A stretch of 64,000 nucleotides of DNA from the NCBI RefSeq assembly GCF_017115045.1, contig NZ_JABXKK010000062.1, positions 176,519 to 240,518 on the forward strand. The letters are read 5' to 3'. Source of the DNA: Nostoc sp. NMS8. GTDB taxonomy: Bacteria > Cyanobacteriota > Cyanobacteriia > Cyanobacteriales > Nostocaceae. Numbering within the stretch: position 1 is the stretch's first letter; each line of letters starts with the position of its first letter. A program made the position numbers and the translations under genes. The notes under the pieces were generated by a model. The model did no database searches. It was not told the origin of the DNA and was given only the letters and a program-made list of their open reading frames with translations. Shown one piece after another: positions 16,733 through 26,356 of the stretch.

Positions 16733-18109
16733 ATGGTTAACGTTCACAACACAGACTTTTTACAACCAATTCAAACAGATGAATTTCTCCCACCGATTAG
16801 TCGTTGGATTACCTTTGGTGGACTCTTTGTTCTCTGCGCTTTAGGACTAGCGATTCCCGTCGCCACAGTTGCCAAATATAAGGTGACAGTGAAAGGGCAA
16901 GCATCTGTCCGTCTATCTGGGGAATTGCAGATTGTGCAAGCGGCAACTGAAGGCCAAGTTATGCAGATTTATGTCAAAGAAAATCAAGTTGTCAAAGCCG
17001 GAGATGCGATCGCCATTATTGACGACTCCCGCTTACAAACGAAAAAAAGCCAACTGCAAACTACTATTGAGGAAGCGAAGTTGCGACGAGAGCGAATCAA
17101 GGCTCAAATTCAAAGCCTTGACAATCAAATTAGAGCCGAAACCGATAAAATTAAGCGGATTATTAATGCAGCCTCGGCTGCATTAAGCGCTAGCCAGCGC
17201 CAATATCAGGATAAAAAAATTACTGCTATGGCTGAATTCCAAGAAGCTCAAGCTAATCTCCATTCTGCTAGGGCAGCTTTGAATGCAGCGAAGTTAAAGC
17301 AAAAGCGATATGAGAGTGTAGCCCAAGCATTGTCTAGGGATAAATTAGAAGAAGCACAGTTAGCTACAAAACAGCAAGAACAAGCTGTATCTGCTGCGAT
17401 CGCTAAAAAGCAACGTGCAGAAGCAGCCTTAAATCCCAGTCATGCAGAAGTAGAAATTGCTACTGAGCAGATAGCCCGAGAAAAATACGCAGGTGAAAGT
17501 AACAAAGCTGCTTTAGAAAAAGAATGGCAAGGAATGAGCAAGCAACGGATGGAAGTAGAAAAACAGTTAGAGCGTGATACTAGAGAACTACAGCAAGTGG
17601 AAAATGAACTTAATCACACCACTATCACTGCTACTGCTGATGGTATTATTTCTAAGATAATCTTGCGTAACCCCGGTCAAACTGTGCGTCCTGGCGAAGA
17701 AGTCTTGCAGATTGTCCCCAGTCATGCCAAGCAGATTGTCAAGGCAGTAGTGGCATCTGAAGATAAAAGTAAGCTCAAAATTGGTCAACAAGTTCAAATG
17801 CGGGTTAGTGCTTGTCCCTACCCAGATTATGGCACTCTCAAAGGTAAGGTCGAGGCGATTTCTCCAGATACCATGACTTCCCCAAACAATACAAATGGAT
17901 CTCCTTCTTATGCCAATAGCATTCCGAAAGAGGCTGTTTCAGGTGCTTTTTATCAGGTGACTATTGAGCCGGAAAGTCTGTTTTTAGGTAAAAGTAAAAA
18001 TCTGTGTCCCATTCAGTTGGGAATGGAAGGTAGAGTAGATATTATTTCTCGTGAAGAAACGGTACTGCAATTTTTCTTGAGAAAAGCCAGGTTAATTGCA
18101 GATGTGTAA
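16733..18109 (+). CDS. HlyD-family membrane fusion protein
   Basis: The product has about 458 residues. One membrane segment (about 26-45) is followed by a biotinyl-lipoyl-like half (VQAATEGQVMQIYVKENQ), a long coiled coil rich in Ala, Gln and Lys (about 100-290), the second lipoyl half (ITATADGIISKIILRNPGQ) and a beta-barrel domain (GQQVQMRVSACPYPDYG). It bridges the inner-membrane ABC exporter encoded just upstream to an outer-membrane channel. I chose the ATG at 16733; an upstream in-frame TTG at 16718 would add five residues, but no better ribosome site goes with it. It ends the export unit. Confidence 0.9.
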   Translation: MVNVHNTDFLQPIQTDEFLPPISRWITFGGLFVLCALGLAIPVATVAKYKVTVKGQASVRLSGELQIVQAATEGQVMQIYVKENQVVKAGDAIAIIDDSRLQTKKSQLQTTIEEAKLRRERIKAQIQSLDNQIRAETDKIKRIINAASAALSASQRQYQDKKITAMAEFQEAQANLHSARAALNAAKLKQKRYESVAQALSRDKLEEAQLATKQQEQAVSAAIAKKQRAEAALNPSHAEVEIATEQIAREKYAGESNKAALEKEWQGMSKQRMEVEKQLERDTRELQQVENELNHTTITATADGIISKIILRNPGQTVRPGEEVLQIVPSHAKQIVKAVVASEDKSKLKIGQQVQMRVSACPYPDYGTLKGKVEAISPDTMTSPNNTNGSPSYANSIPKEAVSGAFYQVTIEPESLFLGKSKNLCPIQLGMEGRVDIISREETVLQFFLRKARLIADV

Positions 18110-18142
18110 TGCTAAACAAAATAATTACAATTTCAGGACTTC

Positions 18143-18387
18143 TCAGGCAACATCTTTGTTTATGTCATTTCTTATTTCGTTTTGAATTTCATCCCAAGAC
18201 ACAGTACCATTAATGCGTATATCTTCTCTAGCTTCTTTACTTTAATGGCTTTTAAGTCTTCGTCATCGTCGACATCATCGATTCTTTTCAAGAGTGCGTG
18301 AATTTCATCTAAAGTACTGTCATAAGCTTGAGTTAGCAGTACGTTAATATCTTTAATTAACTGTTCTCTTTCGTGTGATGATTTCAT
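18143..18387 (-). pseudogene. Frameshifted antitoxin-like gene
   Basis: From the ATG at 18387 the frame reads MKSSHEREQLIKDINVLLTQ and on to DEDLKAIKV, then runs to a stop at 18172 with an unlikely tail. The tandem TAAAG-TAAAG near 18231-18242 explains this: removing one 5-base copy restores a second frame reading EAREDIRINGTVSWDEIQNE and ending at 18143. The repaired protein of about 80 residues has the helical, acidic look of small type II antitoxins. No toxin gene adjoins it. The antitoxin label is by resemblance only; the duplication and frame break are seen directly. Confidence 0.5.
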
Positions 18388-18502
18388 TTTTAATCATCGG
18401 AGCGTGGTTTGACTTTTTTTGTCACCATCTCTAGTTTCGCCTAAATACTATCTTATTATCAATAAGACCCACTTTTTAAGTGAGTTAAAGAATCTCTTCT
18501 GC

Positions 18503-18656
18503 GTAATACCAATTCTTTATGAAGCTGCATAGAATTCGATCCCCCCTAGCCCCCCTTAAAAAGGGGGAAACCGGAAAAACGTCTATCAAAGTCCCCCTTT
18601 TTAAGGTGGATTTAGGGGGATCAAGATATCTGCAACTTCACATTAAATTGGTATAA
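18503..18656. repeat. Small inverted-repeat element, family A copy 1
   Basis: Ends are TAATACCAATTCTTTATGAAG and a near-complement (cttcacattaaattggtataa). Inside is a second inverted repeat built from ccccctag/ccccctttttaa blocks. A longer copy is at 25200-25395. No ORF is present, so it is a non-autonomous element. The rest of 18388-18719 shows no gene. Confidence 0.7.
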
Positions 18657-18719
18657 GTTATAAAAAAGGGAGAAGCAGGGAGAATAGTTTCCCCTCTGCT
18701 TCTTTCCCCTCATCTCCTT

Positions 18720-21101
18720 TTAATAAGGCCACTTCCAATCGCGGATTTCCGGCACATCATCGCCGTACTTCTGAATGTAATGCTTGTGTTCAATCAGCTT
18801 ATCCTGCATCTGCTGTTTCACATAAGCTGCCCTAGATCCTAGTTTGGGAACGCGATCGATTACATCAATTACTAAATGGAAGCGATCTAAATCGTTGAGA
18901 ACAACCATATCAAAGGGAGTGGTGGTAGTTCCCTCTTCTTTGTAGCCACGCACATGGATGTTTTGATGATTAGTGTGGCGATAGGTTAGGCGATGAATTA
19001 GCCAGGGATAGCCATGAAAGGCAAAGATAACAGGTTTGTCGGTGGTGAAAATTGTGTCAAAATCTTTTTCACTCAAACCGTGGGGATGTTCGCTTTTTGG
19101 CTGGAGTGTCATCAAATCGACTACGTTCACTACCCGCACTTTTAAATCTGCGAAATGCTGACGCAAGATGTCTACGGTCGCCAAAGTTTCTAAGGTGGGA
19201 ACATCCCCAGCACAAGCTAGCACTACATCTGGATCGCCGCCTTCGTCGTTGCTTGCCCATTCCCAAATGCCGATGCCTTTGGTGCAGTGCTTGATGGCTG
19301 CATCTATGTTGAGATATTGCAATGCTGGCTGTTTTCCAGCAATGATGACGTTAACATAGTTGCGGCTTTTTAGACAATGGTCAGTTACCGACAGCAGAGT
19401 GTTGGCATCGGGCGGCAAATAAACGCGAACGATCTCGGCTTTTTTGTTAAGTACATGGTCGATAAAACCGGGGTCTTGGTGAGAGAAGCCATTATGGTCT
19501 TGTCGCCAAACGTGAGAGGTGAGTAGGTAATTGAGGGAAGCGATCGGTCTACGCCAGGGAATATGTCTGGTGGTTTTCAACCATTTGGCGTGTTGGTTGA
19601 ACATGGAATCAATGATGTGGATGAATGCCTCGTAACAAGTGAAAAATCCGTGGCGACCTGTGAGAAGGTAGCCTTCTAACCATCCTTGGCAAGAAGTTTC
19701 AGCGAGAACTTCCATCACCCGACCGTCGGGGGAAAGGTGGTCATCTTCGGGGTAAATCTCGGCTACGGAAACTCTGTCAGTAACTTCCAGTACAGGATCT
19801 AAACGATTCGATGCTAATTCGTCAGGGGCGAAGATACGGAAATTGCGACTTTCTTGGTTAAGTCGCATGATATCCCGCAGGAATTTGCCGGTGACTTTGG
19901 TAGCTTCTGCGATCACTTTCCCTGGTTCAGCGACATCTACAGCATAGTCTCGAAAGTCCGGCATCTTCAGGTCATACAGCAAAATACCGCCGTTAGCGTG
20001 GGGATTGTCACCCATGCGTCGATGCTTTTTGGGGGCTAGTTCTGCTAGTTCAGGAATCAGCTTACCGTTAGCGTCAAAGAGTTCTTCTGGTTTGTAACTC
20101 TTCATCCAATCTTCTAAGAGTTTCAGGTGTTCTGGCTGTTTCGCTATGTTGGTCAGGGGAACTTGGTGCGATCGCCAAGAACCTTCGGTTTTTTTGCCAT
20201 CCACTTCCTTAGACCCTGTCCAACCTTTGGGGGTTCTCATGACAATCATCGGCCATTGAGGACGTTCAGTGAAACCATGTACGCGGGCTTCTCTTTGGAT
20301 GCTTTGAATTTCGGCGATCGCTGTTTCTAGAGTCGCCGCCATCTGCTGGTGGACATCTGCGGGATCGTCACCTTCTACAAAGTATGGTTTGTAGCCGTAA
20401 CCCACAAATAAACTCTCCAACTCATCATGGCTAATCCGTGACAGTATAGTTGGGTTAGCAATTTTATACCCATTTAGGTGCAGAATCGGCAATACAGCAC
20501 CATCACGTACAGGGTTAAGAAACTTGTTGGAATGCCAGCTAGTTGCTAAAGCACCTGTTTCGGCTTCACCGTCACCCACAACAGCAGCAACAATTAAGTC
20601 AGGGTTATCAAAGGCAGCACCATAAGCGTGGACGAGGGCATAACCTAATTCCCCGCCTTCATGGATTGAGCCAGGAGTTTCCGGTGCTACGTGACTGGGA
20701 ATACCACCGGGGAAAGAGAACTGTTTAAAGAGTTTCTGAATTCCTTCAGCATCTTGGGAGATGTTGTGATAATACTCAGTGTAAGTTCCTTCTAGGTAGG
20801 TGTTGGCTACCAGTCCAGGGCCTCCATGACCAGGGCCAGCAATATATATTATGTTGAGGTCATATTTTTTGATGACCCGATTCAGGTGAACATAGATAAA
20901 GTTCAGCCCTGGCGTTGTGCCCCAGTGCCCTAAAAGTCTAGGTTTGACGTGTTCCAGCTTTAGGGGTTCTCTGAGTAGCGGATTGTCGAGTAGATATATC
21001 TGCCCAACCGAAAGATAGTTAGCTGCACGCCAGTAGGCATTTATCTTACGTAATTCTTCGTCTATTAAAGGCTTTGTTTGTGGAGTCGTTGCTAATGTCA
21101 T
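18720..21101 (-). CDS. xfp: Xylulose-5-phosphate/fructose-6-phosphate phosphoketolase
   Basis: The 793-residue enzyme is a thiamine diphosphate phosphoketolase splitting xylulose 5-phosphate or fructose 6-phosphate into acetyl phosphate and a shorter sugar phosphate. Typical segments are [53 protein letters not shown] (diphosphate and Mg2+ binding) and [16 protein letters not shown] take the start at 21101 (MTLATTPQ), preceded by GGAG about ten bases upstream; an ATG 13 codons earlier gives an extension not seen in the family. No acetate kinase gene adjoins. It is divergent from the zinc-finger gene. Confidence 0.95.
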   Translation of the reverse strand: MTLATTPQTKPLIDEELRKINAYWRAANYLSVGQIYLLDNPLLREPLKLEHVKPRLLGHWGTTPGLNFIYVHLNRVIKKYDLNIIYIAGPGHGGPGLVANTYLEGTYTEYYHNISQDAEGIQKLFKQFSFPGGIPSHVAPETPGSIHEGGELGYALVHAYGAAFDNPDLIVAAVVGDGEAETGALATSWHSNKFLNPVRDGAVLPILHLNGYKIANPTILSRISHDELESLFVGYGYKPYFVEGDDPADVHQQMAATLETAIAEIQSIQREARVHGFTERPQWPMIVMRTPKGWTGSKEVDGKKTEGSWRSHQVPLTNIAKQPEHLKLLEDWMKSYKPEELFDANGKLIPELAELAPKKHRRMGDNPHANGGILLYDLKMPDFRDYAVDVAEPGKVIAEATKVTGKFLRDIMRLNQESRNFRIFAPDELASNRLDPVLEVTDRVSVAEIYPEDDHLSPDGRVMEVLAETSCQGWLEGYLLTGRHGFFTCYEAFIHIIDSMFNQHAKWLKTTRHIPWRRPIASLNYLLTSHVWRQDHNGFSHQDPGFIDHVLNKKAEIVRVYLPPDANTLLSVTDHCLKSRNYVNVIIAGKQPALQYLNIDAAIKHCTKGIGIWEWASNDEGGDPDVVLACAGDVPTLETLATVDILRQHFADLKVRVVNVVDLMTLQPKSEHPHGLSEKDFDTIFTTDKPVIFAFHGYPWLIHRLTYRHTNHQNIHVRGYKEEGTTTTPFDMVVLNDLDRFHLVIDVIDRVPKLGSRAAYVKQQMQDKLIEHKHYIQKYGDDVPEIRDWKWPY

Positions 21102-21130
21102 TATCGACACTCCATTCCAAAAGGTTTTTG

Positions 21131-21469
21131 ATGGATTCATCAGTAAGCAATGGTACTTGTTTTCCAGATGACGGCCATCTACCCATGATGAATTTTTTCA
21201 GCCTTCGTGTTCCATCTCCATATGACCGTGTTACATGTCGATATTGTAAACATAATGTTAGAAGCGACCGATTAGAAGAACACATCAAAAATAAGTGTGT
21301 AGTAAAAAATAGTCGCGTAAATGCAATTACCAACAAGAAGCAAATTGTTTCTACTAAATTTAATCAGCCAAATAATCATGTTTCGTGTCCTTATTGTAAG
21401 CAAGGTATTAGAAAAGACAGATTACAAACCCATATAAACAAAAAGTGTTCCAAATTTTTCCGTAAGTAA
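21131..21469 (+). CDS. Small protein with two CxxC-HxxxxC zinc fingers
   Basis: The product has about 112 residues from the ATG at 21131 (AAGG upstream). Two related modules occur: [20 protein letters not shown] followed by NKC, and [20 protein letters not shown] followed by KKC, each giving CxxC then HxxxxC, which should bind one zinc ion. The protein is very basic (Lys/Arg rich tail), suggesting DNA or RNA binding. It is divergent from xfp with about 30 bases between starts; an earlier in-frame ATG at 21074 would overlap xfp and is less likely. No function is known to me. Confidence 0.6.
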   Translation: MDSSVSNGTCFPDDGHLPMMNFFSLRVPSPYDRVTCRYCKHNVRSDRLEEHIKNKCVVKNSRVNAITNKKQIVSTKFNQPNNHVSCPYCKQGIRKDRLQTHINKKCSKFFRK

Positions 21470-21531
21470 ATACAAATCAATCTGTCGCCTGGTGGGTCCT
21501 CAGAGGCTATGGAGGCAGATCACGGAATGAC

Positions 21532-22275
21532 CTAATTATTAATTTCCAATAACCCAGGCGGTGGCGTGATTTCAATACGATTAGATTTCAAGTCTACTAT
21601 TGGTGCGATCGCTTCCACAAATGGAATCAAAACAGTCTTTTGCTTTTTGTCGCCAGCCAATGATTCATGCAACTTTACTTCTAACAAATCATTGCCGACA
21701 GGGATGATGTCTACCACCGTACCAACGAGTTCGCCAGATACCTGCATGAAAACTTCCAAGCCAATCAAATCGAGGACATGATATTCATCTTCGCCTAATT
21801 GGGGGCGATCGCTAGCTGGCACCATTAACGTACAACCACGCAACGCCTCCGCCTGATCGCAATTTTCCACACCAGCTAATTTGATTACATACAAGTTTTT
21901 GTTACTGATATAACGTCCTGTTAATAATTCGATTGGTTGCGGTTCTGTGTCACCTGAACGCAACAACCAACGTTTTCCCGGTACCTCAAATCTTTCGGGA
22001 AAGTCTGATACAGGATAAACCCGTAATTCTCCCGACAATCCTTGAGGGGAAACAATCTTACCAATTTCTAGCCAATTATCGAGATTGGGGACTGGGGACT
22101 GGGGATTGGCGAAGGTGGGGCTCTCTCTGGAGATAAGGGGTAATGGGGATTGGGGACTACTGGGGATTTTTGAATTTCCTCCTACTCTCTTACCCCTCTG
22201 CTTCTCTGCCCTTTTGCTTCTCTGCCCTTTTGCTTCTCTGCCTCCAATCTCTTTATTAGCTTCTTCGTGTTTCAT
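21532..22275 (-). CDS. rimM: Ribosome maturation factor RimM with repeat-derived N-terminal extension
   Basis: The conserved part starts at [20 protein letters not shown] and has the RimM N domain ([11 protein letters not shown]) and PRC-barrel ([29 protein letters not shown]). RimM helps 30S ribosome assembly at the 16S 3' domain by binding S19. From the ATG at 22275 (AGGA site upstream) the 247-residue product carries about 65 extra residues before the domain; these are low complexity and partly encoded by heptamer repeats ([15 protein letters not shown]). An internal start cannot be excluded. The gene stands alone here, without rpsP or trmD. Confidence 0.88.
   Translation of the reverse strand: MKHEEANKEIGGREAKGQRSKRAEKQRGKRVGGNSKIPSSPQSPLPLISRESPTFANPQSPVPNLDNWLEIGKIVSPQGLSGELRVYPVSDFPERFEVPGKRWLLRSGDTEPQPIELLTGRYISNKNLYVIKLAGVENCDQAEALRGCTLMVPASDRPQLGEDEYHVLDLIGLEVFMQVSGELVGTVVDIIPVGNDLLEVKLHESLAGDKKQKTVLIPFVEAIAPIVDLKSNRIEITPPPGLLEINN
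22087..22225. repeat. Heptamer and short repeats inside the rimM coding region
   Basis: Units of ggggactgggga/ggggattgggg type (22087-22165) and a 15-base repeat (cttctctgcccttttg, about 22200-22240) lie in frame in the 5' part of rimM. They add residues without breaking the frame. Confidence 0.7.
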
Positions 22276-22396
22276 TTCGATTTTTCCTACTAGTACAACA
22301 TGGCGGAAATAAAGCACTCATTCCAAATCAATGAAACGCTGATGCTGTATTCATTTTTAACTTTTAATTTTTAATTTTTAATTCCGCCTTGCGGTA

Positions 22397-23680
22397 CTAG
22401 GCAGTCACAGCCGCACGCTTATAAGCTTCTTCAGCTACTTTTGCTAAACGTTGCATAGCAGTAGCAATCTCCTCATCGCTGCCGGTGAGGCTGATGCGGA
22501 AGCATTGGTGCTTGTGCGCCCACTCTTCCTCTAAACCGGGGAAGAAAGTACTTCCAGGGACAATAATCACACCTACTTGCTTTAATTGTTGGTAAAATTC
22601 CCAATCAGTGATGGGTAAATCTTGTAACCACAACCAAGCAAAAATTGCTCCTTCACCGCGATGGAGGAACCAAGGTAAATCCTTGGGCATCGCTTCTTCT
22701 AAGCTGGTTTCTAAAACGGTAAATTTATTTTGGTAAAAGGGACGGATGACAGTATGAGAAATTTCCACTAAGCGGCCAGAATTGATTGCATAAGCTGCGA
22801 TCGCTTGGCCGTAACGTGAAGAATGGAGACTCATATTTGCCTGAAAACACTCCAGCACTTCAATCCACTTTTCATCCCCAATCGCTATACCAATTCTTTC
22901 CCCTGGTAATCCGGCTTTGGATAAACTCAGGCAGTGGAGAATGTTATCGCCAAACACTGGTGTCATTTCGGTAAAGTTCAATGCGGGGAAGGGAGGCGCA
23001 TAAGCGGAGTCAATTAACACGGGTAAATTGTAAGGCGCAGCCAGCGCGGCAATCTTTTTCACCTCATCATCGGTGAGGACGTTACCAGTAGGATTACAGG
23101 GGCGAGAGAAAAGTACACAACCAGTATTTTGTGTAATCGTAAGTTTGCTGAAGTCGGGGCGATATTTAAATCGGTGGGCAGCTGCATCAATATCGAGAGT
23201 TGGTTTGTAGGCAGTTAAGGCTTTTGGAACTAAGCAGATACCGCCGTAACCTGTGTAGTCAGGGCTGAGGGGCAAAACGATTTGTTTTAACTCGCCGCTG
23301 GGGGTGTAGCCACCGAAGGTATTAGCAGCGTAGAAGTAGAGGGTTTGACTACCGGGTGTGATCAGGATATTGCGATCGCTCAAGTTTAACCCGTAGCGTT
23401 TGTTAAAATCGTTAGCGATCGCTTCAATCAATGGTGCATAACCCTGACTTGAGCCGTAGCGGCAAACTACCTCACCATATTCTGGACTAGCAAGAAGTTG
23501 TGCAGTACAATCCCGCCATAATTGCTCTACCTCTGGCAAAATCAACGGATTACCAGCACTCAAATTAATAAACTGCTTCCCTGCACCCGCTCGTAATGTT
23601 TCGATAATATCCTTCATGATTGCTCTGACGCCAGTCAGGTTGGACATTTGAGCGCCAATTTGAGTTAGGGCAGGGTTCAT
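22397..23680 (-). CDS. avtA: Valine-pyruvate aminotransferase
   Basis: The 427-residue protein is a fold type I PLP aminotransferase whose N-terminus (QFINLSAGNPLILPEVEQLW) is typical of AvtA, which moves an amino group between valine and pyruvate. PLP lysine lies in CLSLSKAGLPGERIG and the phosphate-binding SRPCNPTGN loop is present; RISLTG holds the substrate-carboxylate Arg. It is a single gene with repeats on both sides. Other alpha-family aminotransferases are possible in substrate but the overall match is good. Confidence 0.85.
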   Translation of the reverse strand: MNPALTQIGAQMSNLTGVRAIMKDIIETLRAGAGKQFINLSAGNPLILPEVEQLWRDCTAQLLASPEYGEVVCRYGSSQGYAPLIEAIANDFNKRYGLNLSDRNILITPGSQTLYFYAANTFGGYTPSGELKQIVLPLSPDYTGYGGICLVPKALTAYKPTLDIDAAAHRFKYRPDFSKLTITQNTGCVLFSRPCNPTGNVLTDDEVKKIAALAAPYNLPVLIDSAYAPPFPALNFTEMTPVFGDNILHCLSLSKAGLPGERIGIAIGDEKWIEVLECFQANMSLHSSRYGQAIAAYAINSGRLVEISHTVIRPFYQNKFTVLETSLEEAMPKDLPWFLHRGEGAIFAWLWLQDLPITDWEFYQQLKQVGVIIVPGSTFFPGLEEEWAHKHQCFRISLTGSDEEIATAMQRLAKVAEEAYKRAAVTA

Positions 23681-24007
23681 AAGCTGTAATAAAATATATT
23701 AATTGAGGGGTGGACAAATTATTTGGGGTTTGCTGCTGACATCCAGTTTACATCGTTGTCAAAACAGCTGTTGCCGCCTTTAACCAATCTAGCTAGAGAA
23801 TGATATTTTAACAAAGGTAATAATATTTATCGTTATAGCGGCGATCGTGCTGAGTAAATTCAATGAAGTAATACAAAAGTTTATCATGTGTTTAATATTT
23901 ATGAGGGAACTGGGTACTGGGGATTGGGGACTGGGACAAAGAGAATAACCAATGCCCAATCCCCAATGCCCAATCCCCAATAAAAAAACGATAAAGGAGC
24001 GCTGAAA
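23681..24007. other. Intergenic region with opposed heptamer repeats
   Basis: Two clusters of heptamer repeats face each other: gggtactggggattgggg near 23910-23935 and cccaatccccaatgcccaat near 23953-23982. They could pair in the RNA just before the frmA ribosome site. No gene is supported. Confidence 0.5.
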
Positions 24008-25117
24008 TTGAAAGTTAAAGCAGCAGTAGCTTACAGCGCAGGTAAGCCGTTAACGATTGAAACCGTTCAACTATCGGGGCCAAAAGCTGGCGAAGTGTTA
24101 GTTGAAGTGAAAGCAAGCGGGGTTTGTCACACCGACGCTTTTACCTTATCTGGTGACGATCCAGAAGGTTTGTTTCCGGCTATTTTGGGACATGAAGGTG
24201 CTGGTGTGGTAGTGGAGGTAGGCGCTGGTGTCAGCAGTCTCAAACCAGGAGATCATGTGATTCCTCTCTACACTCCCGAATGTCGCCAGTGCGAATATTG
24301 TTTGAGTTTCAAAACTAATCTCTGTCAAGCCATTCGCTTAACTCAAGGACGCGGTGTGATGCCTGATGGCACCAGTCGCTTTAGTGTGGATGGGCAGATG
24401 ATTCATCACTACATGGGTACATCCACTTTTGCTAACTATACGGTGTTGCCGGAAATCGCTTTGGCAAAAATTCGCGAAGATGCCCCATTTGATAAGGTTT
24501 GTTACATTGGTTGCGGTGTGACTACTGGTATTGGTGCAGTCATCAATACTGCCAAGGTGGAACCTGGAGCAAATGTCGTGGTTTTCGGTTTGGGTGGTAT
24601 AGGTTTAAATGTCATCCAAGGGGCGCGGATGGTAGGGGCAAATATGATTGTCGGAGTAGATATTAATCCCAACAAACGCGCCTTGGCGGAAAAGTTTGGC
24701 ATGACACACTTTGTTAATCCTCAAGAAGTAGAGGGTGATTTAGTTTCCTATCTAGTTGATTTAACAAAAGGCGGTGCTGATTACAGCTTTGAATGTATTG
24801 GTAATGTCAAATTAATGCGTCAAGCATTAGAATGCTGCCACAAAGGTTGGGGTGTCAGCGTGATTATCGGTGTTGCTAGTGCTGGACAGGAAATCAGTAC
24901 TCGTCCTTTTCAACTAGTAACTGGGCGCGTTTGGAAAGGTTCGGCATTCGGTGGTGCTAGGGGACGTACAGATGTGCCAAAAATCGTTGATTGGTATATG
25001 GAAGGTAAGATCAATATTGATGATTTGATTACCCATGTAATGCCCATTGAGCAAATTAATGATGCTTTTGAATTGATGCACAAAGGCGAATCAATTCGGA
25101 GTGTGGTGACTTTCTAA
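24008..25117 (+). CDS. frmA: S-(hydroxymethyl)glutathione dehydrogenase (class III alcohol dehydrogenase)
   Basis: The 369-residue zinc enzyme oxidises the formaldehyde-glutathione adduct with NAD and can reduce S-nitrosoglutathione. Catalytic zinc ligands are Cys40, His62 (GHEGAG) and a Cys near 169 (GCGVTTG); structural zinc ligands are Cys92, 95, 98 and 106. The coenzyme site is [15 protein letters not shown]. The start is TTG, set by AAGGAGC eight bases upstream; no ATG nearby fits the family N-terminus. No formylglutathione hydrolase gene follows. Confidence 0.92.
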   Translation: MKVKAAVAYSAGKPLTIETVQLSGPKAGEVLVEVKASGVCHTDAFTLSGDDPEGLFPAILGHEGAGVVVEVGAGVSSLKPGDHVIPLYTPECRQCEYCLSFKTNLCQAIRLTQGRGVMPDGTSRFSVDGQMIHHYMGTSTFANYTVLPEIALAKIREDAPFDKVCYIGCGVTTGIGAVINTAKVEPGANVVVFGLGGIGLNVIQGARMVGANMIVGVDINPNKRALAEKFGMTHFVNPQEVEGDLVSYLVDLTKGGADYSFECIGNVKLMRQALECCHKGWGVSVIIGVASAGQEISTRPFQLVTGRVWKGSAFGGARGRTDVPKIVDWYMEGKINIDDLITHVMPIEQINDAFELMHKGESIRSVVTF

Positions 25118-25199
25118 CTCGTAATTCGTAATGGGCTACGCTAACGGAATTCGTAATTAAAAAGGCTTTGTAGCTGATGGAATGCCACTAAAAAAAGCC

Positions 25200-25395
25200 T
25201 AATACCAATTCTTTATGAAGCTGCATAGAATTCAATCCCCCCTAGCTCACGCCAGTCGCTCATGGGGGAAACCCCCAAGACCGCGCTGGCTCCCCTTAAA
25301 AAGGGGGAACCGGAAAAACGTCTATCAAAGTCCCCCTTTTTAAGGGGGATTTAGGGGGATCAAGATATCTGCAACTTCACATTAAATTGGTATAA
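25200..25395. repeat. Small inverted-repeat element, family A copy 2 with insertion
   Basis: It matches the element at 18503-18656 at both ends (aataccaattctttatgaag and attaaattggtataa) but carries about 45 extra bases (about 25246-25291, with gctcacgccagtcgctcat) in its left half. Confidence 0.7.
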
Positions 25396-25537
25396 AGTGT
25401 TATGTCGCTTCGTTCCCAGCCTCCAAGCTGGGAATATATTAAAAAGAGTCTGCTGCCGTCTGGTAAAGCCGCAGAGCATTTCCGGCTTTGCTCCTGAATT
25501 CTGATTTCTAAATTATGAATTTTTCTTCAAGTATATT

Positions 25538-25831
25538 TGCTGATTACTTTATCAAAATACCTAATTACTTTATCAAAATACTTAATTAAGTTATTAAAAT
25601 ACCTAATTACTTTATCAAAATGGCATTTGACTTACTCAAAAGCTCATTCGACTTACTCATTTTGGTGTTTTCCGCAAGTAAAAGCTTATTTGACTTACTC
25701 AAAAGCTTATTCGACTTACTCATTTTGGTGTTTTCCGCAAGTAAAAGCTTATTCGACTTACTCAAAAGCTCATTTGACTTACTCATTTCGGTGTTTTCTG
25801 CAAGTAAAAGCTCATTCGACTTACTCTTTGG
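25538..25831. repeat. 21-bp tandem array with 63-bp higher-order unit
   Basis: About fourteen 21-base units follow each other without a break. The first four are acctaattactttatcaaa-like; the rest form a 63-base unit of three different 21-mers repeated three times: one cttatttgacttactcaaa-like, one ending cattttg and one ggtgttttccgcaagtaaa-like. Because 21 is a multiple of three, long frames stay open on both strands; one plus frame repeats FDLLKS and a minus frame repeats SKSNELL. I cannot show that any is translated: no clear ribosome site was seen. Confidence 0.8.
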
Positions 25832-25926
25832 GTAAATCACGCACTAGTTTTAGTGTAAATAGGTAGGTGTGAATAATTAAAGGACTTTCGTTTAGGCTAA
25901 AGCACCCTAAAATTAAGAAAGGTTCA

Positions 25927-26015
25927 CAATACTTTTCGGTTAAGACAAAAGACGCGATAAATCGCGTCTTTGCGATCTAGAATTTTCATCAAAAAACCTT
26001 AACCGAACCGTATTG
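25927..26015. repeat. Small inverted-repeat element, family B copy 2
   Basis: Ends CAATACTTTTCGGTTAAG and CTTAACCGAACCGTATTG, enclosing an inner palindrome gacgcgataaatcgcgtc. Confidence 0.65.
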
Positions 26016-26025
26016 GGAAGGTTCA

Positions 26026-26145
26026 GGGACTTCCCGAAAATAAATTATCCGATTGACTCAGATAATATTTTTCTTTCTCCCCTTGCCCCCAGCTAGTAGC
26101 CCCCTGCCTACACTGCGATAGAATATTTTTTTAGTTGGAAGTCCC
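26026..26145. repeat. Small inverted-repeat element, family C copy 2
   Basis: Starts GGGACTTCCCGAAAATAAAT and ends TTTTAGTTGGAAGTCCC, close to family C copy 1 at 7366. It lies ten bases after a family B element. Confidence 0.65.
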
Positions 26146-26166
26146 TCACCAGGTTTTGAACCCACT

Positions 26167-26345
26167 ATGCAAACACTACAAACCAGACAAACAGAGGAAA
26201 ACCTGATGCAAAACTTGTATGAAGCAGGCTTCTCCTCTGCAATGTTTATATCTTTTTGAGGAAATTCTGAGCGATCGCTTTTATCCCGGTGAGTCTACCA
26301 CAGATGATTTAATGAATTGACACTCCTCAGTCAAAATCCACAAGT
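26167..26345 (+). pseudogene. Possible remnant of a short gene
   Basis: Reading from ATG at 26167 gives about 30 codons then a stop; two further frames continue with plausible protein (EEILSDRFYPGESTTDDLMN, then LTLLSQNPQVAKFVN). Joining them needs two frame changes. It may be a decayed gene. I cannot name a parent family. Confidence 0.25.
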
Positions 26346-26356
26346 AGCAAAATTTG

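Noticed and set aside
18120..18500. A toxin gene beside the antitoxin-like frame.
   Set aside because: Downstream is the convergent end of the HlyD gene and upstream only a 12-codon frame and repeats; no RelE/PIN-like protein is encoded.
21046..21336. A 96-residue minus-strand frame opposite the zinc-finger gene.
   Set aside because: It overlaps the start of xfp and is the antisense of the finger modules; no independent support.
23789..23980. A 63-residue minus-strand frame.
   Set aside because: Its first part is encoded by heptamer repeats and it lacks a ribosome site.
25620..25835. A 71-residue frame repeating FDLLKS annotated as a protein.
   Set aside because: It exists because the DNA has a 21-base period; other frames on both strands are also open and no ribosome site was found. 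Kept as a repeat.
26151..26180. tRNA-like 3' end (ggttttgaaccca).
   Set aside because: The T-arm stem does not pair and no acceptor or anticodon arm is present. No tRNA was found in the window.
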